Source of the DNA: Trichoplax adhaerens
Taxonomy: Eukaryota > Placozoa > Uniplacotomia > Trichoplacea > Trichoplacidae
Reading direction: 5' to 3'
NCBI RefSeq assembly: GCF_000150275.1
Contig: NW_002060944.1
Span: 8,073,033 to 8,137,032 of the forward strand
Length of the DNA stretch: 64,000 bases
Part shown: one piece after another, positions 1-12,165 of the stretch
Layout: the number at the start of each line of letters is the position of its first letter
How positions within the stretch are numbered: position 1 is the stretch's first letter
The notes under the pieces: generated by a model
What the model saw: only the letters and a program-made list of their open reading frames with translations
Database searches by the model: none
What the model was told of the DNA's origin: nothing
Program-made: the position numbers and the translations under genes

Positions 1-1540
1 AAAAACTGCTTGCTCCTAACGTTTCCAGCAGGCCATTCAGCGTTTTACCGCAGTTACAAAAATTGTTGTAATTAGTATCTCCAAGGCCTAACAATTTGCA
101 AATCATGTACCATAAAGATGAAAAGAATAATTCAACCATTAAAAATATTTTCACGTGTTTTAGGAACAATAAACGAAAGCAGAAGTGAGCCATTTTTATG
201 AAAGATTGCTATAACACATACCCAATAGTGCATAAGATAGGTTGGATAAATGATCCTTAGGTACACTTTTACGCTTAAGTTTACGGATAAATTTGCCAGC
301 ATTATCCGGAGGATCTCCATCACCGGTTGTCGATATGACGAATACTGCTTTCTTGACTTGAGTGATATTAAACTACCCCAGAGCAACATAAGTCCACGTT
401 AGACATTTAATCTATTAGTATGTCCTCTTGTGTTCAATTAGATATCATATACCTACGTATAACTTAACGAAATTATGCATCTAATAACAGGCATGGTTCA
501 AATATCAATCGATGGTGACATTATAAGCTATCAGGAGGATCTTTTAACACCAGTAGTCGATACGACATACACTATACAATACTACTTTCTTGACTTAACT
601 GGTATTAAATTGCACAAGAGTGAGATAATCCCATGTAGCTCGTAGAGAACTAATTTACGAGAATTTCTTTGCGCTGAATTATAATTAGATATCATGTACT
701 GTACATATTTGCATGTATATATATATATATATATATTGTCGAATTATTTATCTAACAATAGGTATGGTTTAAATAACGGGTAGATTTTCGCAATTAGGCA
801 TTAGTGATAAAATTAAGCCGATTATTAACGTGATTATCGAAATAGATATGAATTATACTGTACCATTGATTGCTAGCTCGATACAGTAAAACTAAAGCTG
901 GAAAAATAATTTATATCTCATGAAAATTCTCTAGAAAGAGTAACGTAATCTCTATTAGATAATAGCAACATCTATTAGATATGCAGTACAGTAAGTCAAA
1001 GTACAACTCATTGGAATCCTACAGAACAATGATTTGACCTCAATTAGGATTTCTTAATTCTATAGGATAGACCACGTATAAATTTGAAGTAAATTATGCC
1101 TCATTCATTAATATACTGTGCATATTATGGATCCCTTTTAGCAATATGACTACATTATACTGTACTATGTACTCGTGTTTTGGAAGGCATTGTACGAGTA
1201 TATGAACGAGTATAGAACTTACTGTATTCAATTGCGAATGCAACATGTCGTTGTTGTGAGTCGGCTAACTACATTACCACTCTATGATTAAACATGACTA
1301 GTCAGGTACTACTAGGTACTACTAGTTCCATTAGGAACTAGCTGCACAGATAAATTCAATCCAAATAGTACTATTTCATCTAGCACTGACCTTTTTATCA
1401 TGTTGATCTAAGCAAAGCAACTTGGAGTCGAAATGACGATCAAGGCATTGCTGATAGATATCTTCGGCTATCGTTTGAGCTTGGCCAGTTTGAGAGCCGT
1501 ATAAAACATAAATAGTATCAGCACAACTAAAATTGGACAT
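1..1540 (-). CDS. MTRR: Methionine synthase reductase-like gene, 5' part (exons 1-3, partial)
   Basis: Diflavin reductase that reactivates cobalamin-dependent methionine synthase using NADPH electrons; only the N-terminal FMN-binding flavodoxin domain lies in the window. Exons on the minus strand: 1391-1540 (ATG at 1540), 222-372 and 1-87, where the gene leaves the window. Phases agree (150 nt phase 0, 151 nt phase 1) and all junctions are GT/AG. Exon 1 carries the FMN phosphate-loop motif YGSQTGQA (residues about 14-21). Exon 2 carries STTGDGDPPDNA, characteristic of MTRR and related diflavin enzymes. Exon 3 continues with LGLGDTNYNNFC, the third flavin-binding loop. The order and spacing resemble vertebrate MTRR more than cytochrome P450 reductase or NDOR1, but without the FAD/NADPH half the subfamily call is not absolute. 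Intron 1 (373-1390) holds a decayed copy of exon 2. The start codon is the only ATG in frame before the flavodoxin fold. Confidence 0.85.
295..775. repeat. Tandem duplication containing MTRR exon 2 and a decayed copy
   Basis: About 295-510 and 530-775 align along most of their length. The first unit holds functional exon 2 (222-372 overlaps it). The second holds a copy, read on the minus strand around 535-612, in which the STTGDGDPP stretch is still recognisable. That copy has lost its AG acceptor (TAG replaced by CAA), contains an in-frame TAG and carries small insertions, so it is a pseudo-exon. Non-coding flank (around 440-510 versus 675-775) is duplicated too, so this is a genomic tandem duplication and not a retro-copy. 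Confidence 0.75.
716..737. repeat. (TA)n microsatellite
   Basis: Perfect run of about 11 TA units inside MTRR intron 1, at the edge of the second copy of the tandem duplication. Confidence 0.9.
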
Positions 1541-2066
1541 GGTGATACCTCAAGCATATCCTCTATACGACGCTTAATAAAAGGGTCTTGATTTGAAATG
1601 TTAAAGCAATTTAAGATTTATGCATGGAATTCAACCCGGCAACCATTGAAATCGTTTCTGTGCTGGAGAGTCGTCTAATTCTAATGTTATATAAGCTATA
1701 CTACGGCTGTGCACTGAAGTATACTACATTAGCCTGTCATGGATCAACGCGTGCTACCCATGCAAGAACACAGGTGACGATTCTTTTTCTATGCAAACGA
1801 CTGACATCCAACTACTACATGATACAGTATACAGTGCCAAAAATTTTGAACCGGCCGATCCTCTCTGTCCGGCTATCCGGTTACCCCCCATTCATTTTAC
1901 CGACTTGATGTGCTTGGTGTGCGCATCCTCCTTAAGCACTCCCGCCAGATTTCAAGTCAAAAAACAGGATCCTCGACAACATTTTGCCTCAGAGTTAATC
2001 CATCCAAAACATTCAAAAAGAACTGCTGAAATTAGCTGCGACTAACCCTGGTAGAAATCGAACAAG
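1541..2066. promoter_or_regulatory. Divergent intergenic region, probable bidirectional promoter
   Basis: 526 bp separate the start codons of MTRR (minus, 1540) and DNAJC9 (plus, 2067). It must hold the 5' UTRs and promoters of both. I see no convincing TATA box or named site. Two overlapping plus-strand reading frames here (1624-1908 and 1791-2045) have no recognisable protein features and are not called as genes. The promoter role is inferred from geometry. Confidence 0.5.
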
Positions 2067-4500
2067 ATGACTTTGCTAGATGATTGCCAAGAGCACTTTG
2101 CTTCTCGCGATCTTTATCAAATAATTGGTGTGGATAAATCGGCAAGTTCATCGGAAGTTAAACGAGCTTACTACAAGTTATCATTGAAAGTCCATCCAGA
2201 TCGTGTTGATGAGGTACGGTAAGAATTCGCCGTCCTTCATGTCGATAATAATTACGTAACTATCGTTAATTAGCTATGCCATCATTCTACAGTTCTACAA
2301 ACAGGGTTATCTGCAGTATAAAATGAGTAGTATTGCGGTATTTGTCGCTCTATGCTGTATGAATACTTCTCGATAGGACATTGGTCAATCAACATGATCT
2401 ACAGTACGCGTACGAGTATATAAATAATAATAATATACAGTATAATTAATCTAAAATAAGATTTAGATAAAGTTCGCGTGCAATGCTGCAACCTAGAGGA
2501 CTCATTTAGCAGCCTTATTCACTGGTCCACTCAGTGCATTTTTACAGACCAGTTATTTAAATCAGTCTAACCGGAAAGCGTTTTGTTAAATAACAATAAA
2601 TATGATAATGTTAGTGTCTTGATGATATGTACTACTTTCCCCTGAAGTAAATTAGAAAGCAGGGGCAAGAAATAAAATTGCCTCTTATAGTACGTTATTA
2701 CGTGACTTATAAATACGTTAATTCAGTCACTATTAGGTATATTGTTAAAGGTAGCCTAGCGGTAGCTATAATTCAACCTAGCGTACTCATAGTAACAAAT
2801 TCACATACAGTTTTTGCCGTACTGCAGGTTGGTTAGCCTTGAATGTCGATGCATTGCTTTGCATATTCTTGATATTGCAGTATAGGTAGTGTACATATTT
2901 TAACGGAATTCGCAGTCATCAAAATAAATAAAGACATTGAACTGGAAAGTGATAAACAGCAAGAATTAGGATGTTTTTATCTTCTACTATTCCAAGATGC
3001 TATATCCACTAAATCAAACTATTTATACTACTTTTACTTACAGTACAGTATACCATCAACAAGACCGGAAATAGCTCAATACTTGACTTCTGAATACATT
3101 AATATAATCATTTTTAGATTTCCTGACAAAAAGTAGACTAGTGCTGGAGTAGCCATTATTTAAGATTAGAATTACGAGATTCTTATGCTATATCAAGCTT
3201 AAGCCAAATTTCCTTAGAAGCACACTCATCGCGTACTAGTGGCATAACACGCGGTCGTATTTTATTATAGTAGCTGCAGTAGACGCAGGGAAATACTCTT
3301 TCAATTTATTGTACACAAGAAGATATAAAAAGGGGTTTGAATAGGGTACATTTACAATTGAATGTAGGGAGAGCGAGAAAGTAGCACCAAGAAATTTCAA
3401 GTATTAGGTCGGATACACAGTGTATTATCAAACTCTGACGCTAGAGCTCTTTATGATGAATCCGGTGAAATTCTCGATGAAGATCTACCTGAAGCGCAGC
3501 AAGATCGTGACTGGAGCCAGTACTGGCGATTACTATTTCCAAAAATTACTTTAAAAGATATTCAAGAATTCGAAACGAAGTATAGAAGTATGCTTGCTTG
3601 TTATAATTTTGTAGAAATTTCACCTCTAATGCTCATCTTCGTGTACACGTGCAAGGAGCTCTGCATCGATTGTCAGTAATTTGTTAAACTTAAACTAAAT
3701 GATACATAATTATTCTGAATAACTTAAACTACAACACTGTAAATTGCAATGCTGTACTTAAGAATCAGCTACTGATGTCTATTAACGAATTGAAGATCTT
3801 ACACAAACCTAACTTATATTTTAGCGTCCATAAATGACGCAAAGTTAAATCGTTTTCAGCGTAGAACGTACGTATACGAATATACTGTGCACGCAAGAAT
3901 AATCTCAAAATTTTACACCTATTATTTATTACTGGAGGTTCAGCTTAATAATAAAATACATCTTCGTTGATATGTTTCCAGATTCTGCTGAAGAAAAGAA
4001 TGATTTGATTGGATACTATGTACAGCTCGAAGGAGATATGGAGACGATCATGGAAAATATGATGTGTTCTCGAATCGAAGATGAGAATCGCTACTACAAA
4101 ATTCTCAATCCACTTATTGAAAGTGGTGAACTTCCAGAGTTTAAATCCTTTCAACGTGATTCAAAAAAACGAAAGAAAAGGAAGAAAAATGTAATTCCCT
4201 CCTATTCTTCATTGTACCTTAACGGATTATAACATAGACTGGAGACATGGTGCACTAAATTAATTATTGTTTATAACATAGTCAGAACTTAATATGTTTG
4301 TATTATCAATTACACAGGCTGAGAAAGAAGCAAGAGAAGCGACAAAATTAAAGCAGGAATTAGGCATTAATGAAAGTAACGATTTAACCTCAATGATTCT
4401 AAAAAGACAGGAAAATAGGATGCGACAATCTGAGAACTTTCTTGCATCGTTAGAAGCAAAATATGCTAACAGCTCCAAAAAGGGTAAAAAGAGAAAATAG
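2067..4500 (+). CDS. DNAJC9: DnaJ homolog subfamily C member 9
   Basis: J-domain co-chaperone of HSP70, known in vertebrates as a histone H3-H4 chaperone. Exons: 2067-2213, 3368-3587, 3982-4190, 4318-4500; 759 nt, 252 residues plus stop (human 260). Junctions are GT/AG with phases 0, 1 and 0. The first exon begins [11 protein letters not shown], like the vertebrate N-terminus, and carries the J domain through the catalytic HPD tripeptide (VHPDR, residues about 43-47). The second exon completes the J domain ([23 protein letters not shown]) and starts the family-specific middle region ([25 protein letters not shown]). The third and fourth exons give [12 protein letters not shown] and a lysine-rich helical tail ending in [10 protein letters not shown] then a basic cluster, as in other DNAJC9 proteins. 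Intron 1 is long (1154 bp) and empty of other signals. The downstream neighbour is convergent UBXN4. Confidence 0.93.
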
Positions 4501-5489
4501 TTCTCTGAAATTTTGAATATTTGAAATTTTTTCGTTTCTGTAATGATTTAAAATAGTGTACGATGCCCATTTCAAATGAAATGTAAATCACCATCAAATA
4601 TTCTGTTAGCTATTGGATAAGGTATACTACCTAACATATCAGGATACCCTTTAATATATACGTATGTACGAACTCGTATAGCAAATCATTGAGGAAAGTG
4701 TAGGTTTATTTTTAATTCTTGAAATTTGTAGTTAATATCTTGTTGCTGTTGACAATTTTCTGACTGTTATCGTAAAACCGAACAGACTTTGCGTGTATGA
4801 ATTCAGGCTAACATAATTAGCTCTGTGAACTAGAGTCATGCATATGCTAATTACATCAGGTCTATATCTGTGAAATATGCATAGTATTTATTTAAAATCG
4901 TTGTAAATTTAAATTAAATTTAATAAATAAATTTGCATTGATTTCGAATAAGTTAAAATATGATAATCCGAAAGAAAACGGAGGCAGTTGTATTGCTATT
5001 CTTATTTATCAGTGAGATATACATAGAAATATTCTTATCAAGCTTAAAATAGAAAGATCACCTGATCAGGTATAGAAATGAAGATGCTATAACACACAAA
5101 AGATGCCATAACAACGTGCATATGTTGATAAATCATTCAAGCAAGTTACCTATATTTAAGAACTAAAAATAATACCATACAGTTTTAGACATCACCGGAG
5201 GATGTCAAGTTGTCATACACGGTTGCTACTACGAGCATATAAACTTAATTATATTATGTAGCTCACTTGTGACGTTAAAGAAGCAAATTTAAATTTAGTG
5301 TGTGCGACACTCTGCCGTGAATATTTGCAGATAAAATTGCCATCGTAGCTAATATATAAATTGTCAATAACAATTACATAATATAGTTCTATTCATAATT
5401 TCGTGCTATAAAATAGTCGTTCCATAATTTGCAAGAAATATCCAATAGGTCAGTCTTCCGTGCCTTCTATAAGTGTATCATGGTCATAA
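4501..5489. other. Intergenic region between convergent DNAJC9 and UBXN4
   Basis: About 1 kb of AT-rich DNA between two 3' ends. It must contain both 3' UTRs; an AATAAATAAA at about 4921-4931 is a possible DNAJC9 polyadenylation signal. I see no gene, RNA or repeat family here. Confidence 0.55.
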
Positions 5490-8400
5490 TCACTGTTGGT
5501 GAAAATTCGAATTGTATTCGTCACGATGGGGGTAATCTTGATCAAACCTTTGAGCATGCCACCACCGCGGTACCTAACATTTCTATATAAAAAAGTTAAA
5601 GTCCATTGTTATACTATGTCATCAAAACATAGTATGCTACGCATAGCTATAATTCTTTATCACACGTCTAATCAAAAGACGGCTACAGGCAATATTGCCT
5701 ATCTGGAACATATGTATCATTACTAACCCTGGTTGATTCGATATTGGACCGGCATCGTGAGCAGCTGGAAGAGTACGTCGTGGTTGCTTCGATTTTTTGT
5801 TGGAATTTTGAATTAAACTTAATATTAGTCGATATAACACGATAAATGGAGTTAACAGCCACCACAAAAAATCTCTTAAATCATCCTTCCATGACGCTTG
5901 CTCATACTCTTCCGAACTTCCCTACAACCCAAATCATTGCATATATTGAATGAATAAATGGTAATCACATAACAGTTTGTTCAAGGTTGCTTAAGACGCT
6001 TTAATCTCACTAGATGATCATTACCGGTAACACCATCAAGACAGCGCTAGGAACTAGATGCAACGATTCTAATGATTCCAAATAATAATCGTCAGTGAGT
6101 TGTTTTCGAGGATGTAGAGTAGCCAAAGTAAAGGGTCCAAAGTCTGGTCCAACATACTAAGTGAGTGAAACAAATACCACTATAATTTAACACAATACTT
6201 TGAAACAATTAACACACACACTCTATTATTCCTTTCTCTTATTGTAGTTACATTGTACCTGTGCAACATGTGCAACGACATCCTCAAGCAACTCGTGGGA
6301 GTGAAATTCTCGATTCATTGAAGATCCATCCGGAAATCTAAACTGTATTTTACAGGTCTCATTGGTGTGATCTTCAGTCGTAAAGCCACCGGTATCTACC
6401 ATTGGCATATTAGCCGCTTCTTCTTCAGCTTTTTGTCTTTCCATCAACATTCTACGCTTTTCTTCAGCAGCTTCTCTTTCTCGCTTTATTTTTTGGTCAA
6501 CCGGTTGCTTTATTTCCATATGCAATGTAAAAGTAAATTTAGTTATATCTTTGCCATATTGTGAATTTTAACTATAAGCACTATTAATTGCATTTCAATA
6601 TAAGTCGTTGTTATTTAAAATATTGCAATACCTCTGGTTTACTGGCCGGCTTGCGTCTAAAATAAAAAGTTGATCAAGTTATATAAATTACTTACAATTT
6701 AAAAAAGCAATTAAAGATGCAACTCCCAAGTATTTTTTATTAAAAGAATGGATACGCGAGTATAATACACTTGGACTATATTTCGAAAACTGAGTAAGCG
6801 TATGGTATTATAAAATTTCATTAAAACATTTATAATATTGCCTTCATTTTGTATAGCTACATATTGTAAATGTATATTTTCTATAGGCATAATTATTGCA
6901 ACTACATCCTAACTCACACATAATCTGTTCCAGCAAAGATTTAAAGATGGATATTATTATACTTTAGCTTTTTTCTGTATATGCGAACTTTAAATGTATT
7001 GAGGCCATACTAGGTCAAAGGTAAGTTTACTACGTATATTGTGATTTCCACTCAAATGTACGTTAAAGGAATAATATGTATTAAAATACACTCTAATTAT
7101 GCACAAAAGAAACATTAATGATCCTACGACAAAGAAAAAAGTTACAGTAACCATCTTACCCTAAACCGAAGAAGCCGGCTTGTGCAGCTGGCGGAGGTTC
7201 TTCGTATTTAGTCTGATTATATCCTGCAGGCTGATTTACTGATCCACCAGCAGCCTCAATTGATGCTAAGTGTTGTTGATGAACCTAACGATATTAAAGT
7301 GGCACTTTTGCATGAAGCTTTCAATTTTCAAAAAAGCCTTATCATCAGTTGGCTTAAAAGTGTTGCTTACAATTATATTAATTCCATAATCAATAGCAAT
7401 GATACTTACTTGGATGGCTTCATTAGCTCTAACTAAAAATTGGCTTGGCTGGATATTTCCAGCTAAAATTTCAATTGGCATTCCATTTTGACCTACGAAG
7501 TATGTAGATGGTACGTGCAAAACGGGATCTGATATATGCAAACAACTTAAATTAAGGATAAATAGCTCAGATAATCGCTTATATGTACAATTAATGGATT
7601 TAATACAAGGACTAAACAATTTTTATTGTCGTATAAAAGGGTTTGCACTAACGTTTAATCTAATATTAAGATGGATGATAAGAATGAAATCAGTCAGCCG
7701 CCTAGATAGTTAATTTAATTATGTGATATGCCAGGGTATTTCTAAAGGGAAGCTTTAAAGCGTAAAATATACAAATAAAAATTTCTTTTACCAAAATCTG
7801 AAGGTTTAATCAAAATAATAGGAGCTTTAATAAAGTTATAGAAAATTAAAATATTTTTACCCTTTCGTAAAATATCCTTCTCAAGTTACAATTACTGTTA
7901 ATTTTAGAATGATTTTGGTGTGTTACTATACACGGTACAGTAATCACTTTAAATACGAACGCGGATTCAGTCGCGATATTGTTTAATTAGTCAGTTTGAT
8001 AAAAGTATTGATTTGCTTACAAGATATAAAATCCTGACTAGTTATAAAAAATACATTTTTAAATCTCAGGGTCATGCCACGAAACAGACACTTCGAAGTT
8101 GAAAGTCTCGTGATTTTTAATAAACCGAATAGTATCAAAAATCCTACTGTACTTACTGTAGGATTATCGTTTTAATCTTGAAGACAAGAAAGAAAAGGAT
8201 ACATATTTGGCTGAATTGCTTTCCTTCTTTGCTGAAAGTTATAAAAAGAACGAATTTAACACGAATTATACGATTTAAAGGGTGGCAAATCCTGGCAATA
8301 CTCATATTTCAAACGTTTTGATATACAGTAGAGTAATTAACCGCGAGTTTTATACTCAAGAATGAATTGATTACATTTCAATCAAGCTGATCAGCAATAT

Positions 8401-9747
8401 TCATTACCTGTTGACATCAAATCGGCATGAAACGAAGTGCTCTTTCGACAACATTTGTACCTAATAGGTTAGAAAAGTCAGTATCAGAGCTAAATCTTTA
8501 TGTTGAGTATTGCATAAACTCGTACTACATCATAACATACTATACTATACAATTTCTTATATACTGTATAAGAGTATGGTCATTATCTTAGTACAGTAGA
8601 ATAAAAGTATTATGATAGTATTGTATTTACATCTTCTTCTTCCCATGTTTTCTCCATTTCCTTTGAAGCTTGGTTTGACCCTAAATGAATCAATAAAAGT
8701 AATGATGATCTATCGATGTAGGTCCATTTATGTACTATGCAAAGTTTCAATCTTTCATGCAAACGCCTATTTCTACTCATTCTAAAGTATTATAATGATG
8801 AGGAATGAAAATGTATAGCTGTATAAATAAGCTTCTTAACGATATTCTCTGTAGGTAGAATTTGAGATTCAACTTCATCTTGCTTATGGCTAATTATTGT
8901 AACCATAATGGAATACACTGCCGGCTTTGATGGCAAAAGTACGTACAGTACAAAAAGTACGATCATTTACTATGCGTAGTCAAGAGTATGATTCATCATC
9001 ATTTACTTTTAAGTAGACGCAAAAATTGTATCTATATCAACATTGTTCAATTTACGGTATATTTACTGTGTAGTCTACTCCTCTGATACTGGTTCACAGC
9101 AAAGCATACGATATTATCCGCTTTTTAATAGCGTCTAAAATAGCAAAAATTAACAGCATAAAGTTACAAGCCACTAGGGTAGAAGTTTTACTGCAATATT
9201 GATCTATGCATGAATAATTTTCCTCCATCATTTGTATGTATATCCGTCACATTCAAGCTCTACGCCTTCCTCTACTCAACTTGTTTGATACGATTAGCAA
9301 CTGATTTATAGTAAAGTGTAAATCAGGCGCGGCAATTGGCGTCTACAATAGTAGCCATTAGCGGCAGGCAAGCATAAGCATTAAAAAATTATTATTATCA
9401 CATTAAACGATGCATGAACAATTTTTCTCCATCATTTGCATCTGTATCTACATGGTTCCATTTTTTTATGCCTCTGTTTACAGTATAGTCTATTTCTGTG
9501 ATACAATTTGCAATTAATTTCCAGTAAAGTATGAATCATGAGCGTCATTAGTGTCTAACATAGTCGAAATTGAGTTAGCAAGACGAAGAGCATTTGTCAA
9601 ATTTTAATTCAACATCGATCGATGGCAAGGGAAATTTTTCCCCTACTATCGCACTAAAATCATCTTACCATGCATGTAGATCATAAAGATATATCGCTTC
9701 ATTTTAGCATAAGCGACTGCTTGAGAAATTGTTCCAGTATACCACAT
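5490..9747 (-). CDS. UBXN4: UBX domain protein 4 (erasin)-like ERAD factor
   Basis: ER-membrane adaptor that recruits p97/VCP during ER-associated degradation. Eleven exons on the minus strand: 9669-9747, 8631-8680, 8408-8460, 8203-8231, 7410-7528, 7160-7284, 6632-6656, 6259-6507, 6025-6156, 5724-5921, 5490-5573; 1143 nt, 380 residues plus stop, every phase consistent. Exons 1-5 encode the N-terminal thioredoxin-like domain (MWYTGTISQAVAYAK start, MEKTWEEED, HFVSCRFDVNS, FSQIYPVLHVPSTYFVG), closely matching human UBXN4 order. Exon 8 is a charged coiled coil (KREREAAEEKRRMLMERQ) leading into the UBX domain (CKIQFRFPDGSS; exon 9 FGPFTLATLHPRKQ). Exon 10 has the hydrophobic ER hairpin (FLWWLLTPFIVLYRLILSL). 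The last exon is the least certain: a donor at 5723 in phase 0 gives a tail ending NFHQQ, resembling the human TQQM end. It is about 130 residues shorter than human, mostly in the coiled-coil region. Confidence 0.88.
9000..9590. repeat. Degenerate tandem repeat in UBXN4 intron 1
   Basis: Three diverged copies of a unit of roughly 170-210 bp. Recurrent landmarks are TGCATGAA-AATTTT-CTCCATCATTTG (about 9208 and 9411), the TCTACTCCTCTGATAC / TCTATTTCTGTGATAC segment, and the GCGTCTAA/GCGTCTAC segment (about 9131, 9339, 9551). No coding potential. Confidence 0.55.
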
Positions 9748-10450
9748 TTTAACCGCAATAATGATATGAAATAGATGGAAAAAAGACGAGCAAGATTGCA
9801 ACCGTATGGTTCCTAAGCGATGCAAGATCGATTTGGCCAAGATAGAAACTGAAACGATCCCAACTAGGCATCGTCTACAGTATATATAGTACAGTACAAG
9901 ACAGGAAAGATCCTGACGACAATGTACTGTACACTGTACATTATTACTATTATTGGATTTTCTTAATACCTGTCTGTATATTGTATTTGCTACTCTTGTT
10001 TGCTACACTATATAGTATACAGTATGGTCGTCGTTGAGTGCTATTTCGGCTGGTTACAATCATCATCGTCAAGCCCAACTTGCAGTATGATTCTACTCCA
10101 CTGGACAAAAATTAATACGGTACATATATTACAAGGGTACTATCTGAGTATCAACCCAATAATGCATCTTGCAAGATTGACTGCAGCAGACTGTCGATGC
10201 ATGACTCATACATCGCTCAATCACCCATACAGTCCATCATGAACAAGATGAGCACCATATCTAGATGGAGAGGGACGCCAATTTGCTAGCTCAATTCCTC
10301 TACCATCATCGAAGATCGTCAACGAGAATTGCTATCCATGAGATCAGTAAAGTCCTCATCAGTTCACGATAGCTCTATGGATAAACGATCGAGAGGATGC
10401 AATCTGTATGCAGTATGAAATGGAAATTAATTCATCATTTGACTATCGAA

Positions 10451-10960
10451 TGATGGGTGGGGAGATGGTATTTGATTCCTCCTGCAAATGGCCGAATAAT
10501 AATTATTAATTAGTAGAAGTGAATAACAAGAACGGCTAAGGATGAGATCGTTAAAAGGTCCATATCTATTAGGGCCGTGGGCATGATGGGGGATTGTATT
10601 CAATTCCTCCTGCAAATGGCCGAATAATAATTAATTAATAGAAGTGAACTACAAGAACAGCTAAGGATGAGATCGTTAAAAGGTCCCTACCTATTAGGGC
10701 CGTAGGCATAATGAGGGATTGTATTCAATTCCTCATGCAAATGGCCGAATAATAATTAATTAATAGAAGTGAACTACAAGAACAGCTAAGGATGAGATCG
10801 TTAAAAGGTCCCCTATCTATTAGGGCCGTGGGCATGATGGGGGATTGTATTGAATTCCTCCTGCAAATGGCCAAATAATAATTAATGAATAGAAGCGAAC
10901 AACAAGAACAGCTACGGATGAGATCGTTAAAAGGTCCCCTATCTATTAGGGCCGTAGGCA
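10451..10960. repeat. Tandem repeat, about 126 bp x 4
   Basis: Four consecutive copies begin at about 10451, 10584, 10709 and 10835 and end near 10960 (spacing 133, 125, 126, 126). Each contains TTCCTC-TGCAAATGGCC, an AATAATAATTA run, GATGAGATCGTTAAAAGGTCC and CTATTAGGGCCGT. Copies are about 90 percent or more alike by eye, so the array is young. The first copy is the most diverged. Confidence 0.92.
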
Positions 10961-11984
10961 TGGCTTGATATGAAATTAGAGATGCAATCTCTTGCAAAAT
11001 GTGCAATTTATTAGCAGCATGAAATAGGAATCGATCAATAGCTTTATCGCCTGGCGGTAATTGAATGCTTATAATATTGACAAAAAAAGTAGCCAACAAC
11101 TACTAAAGCTGAGATTGCAAAAACCCACTGTCAGATACGCCTGCTATAAAATTAGATCAACACTACCTACAAAAGTATGCAATCGATTGACAGTAGGAAT
11201 TAGCAATCGATCGATGATTCTATTTTCAAATGGCAATAGTTAGTCCAACCCCTCTCCTGCATAGGATGCTATCATGACAAAGCAGATGCTTGTCTTGGGC
11301 GTTGATCATTCCTACCTAAATAGGTAGCTGTGAGTCATTGCATACTCTCCCTACTCACTTAGAGAATGATGGCTAAGAGCACAGGAACTAGCTGGTAGAA
11401 AGGTGTGACGGAATCGTAGGCTGTTCAATCCATCAGCCCTGTAATGATTCAATGAAACACCATTCTATTGATTTCTACACTTTGTGATTTGCCTTAATTA
11501 AGAGACTGGACCATATGTTCACCATGACGTGTTGTCATGAATAATCATATTGCTACGGTCATGGTAAAACTAAATGATGACATGAGCTATTTTTAGTCCT
11601 GTAAATGATTCTAAAAACTCTGAGCTGAAATAAACACTGCAACTTCTCATTTGTTAACACTGTGACAATAAGTAGAGATAGCAAGAGACTACCGTGACAC
11701 TAGGTGATATTTTCCATCAAAGCCTATCAATAGATCAATCTTTAAAATAATGCAAGTAAGCCAGTGATTCAGAATGCTGCACTAAATATTGAGATTTTAG
11801 CTTAACGAACGCGTTACTCAAGCAAAAAATAGCTTAATCCATCACAAAGTAAAGCGTCATGATTAATAGCTTAAAATGAATATGGCCAATTGGTCATGTA
11901 TACTACTAATAATTATAATCTAATGGACAGCGTCCTTATTCATCAATTTCCATTACTTGCATTTCATTCGTGATTAGACAGATT

Positions 11985-12165
11985 GCACCATATGACTTCT
12001 TAGCGTTGCTATGGCTTATAATCATGTACTAGCCAGAATTATATGAATAGAAGTTGTAACTATCTTCGATATTCACCATATGACTTCTCAGCCCTACTGT
12101 AGCTTATAACCGTATAGTAGACGTTATTACATGAACAAAAGTTATAATTTCATTCGATATTGTCC
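11985..12165. repeat. Two-copy tandem repeat, about 95 bp
   Basis: CACCATATGACTTCTTAG (about 11987) and CACCATATGACTTCTCAG (about 12074) start two diverged copies. Each continues with GCTTATAA, an ATG-rich segment and a TTCGATATT end. Confidence 0.6.

Noticed and set aside
1624-2045. Two overlapping plus-strand open frames upstream of DNAJC9
   Set aside because: No recognisable domain or protein-like composition; they lie in the divergent promoter region and overlap the 5' UTR of DNAJC9.
10451-10960. Possible CRISPR-like array
   Set aside because: The whole unit repeats without distinct spacers, the period is 126 bp and the genome is eukaryotic.
10725-11099. 124-codon minus-strand frame
   Set aside because: It is created by translating the 126-bp tandem repeat, and the same peptide segment recurs with each unit.
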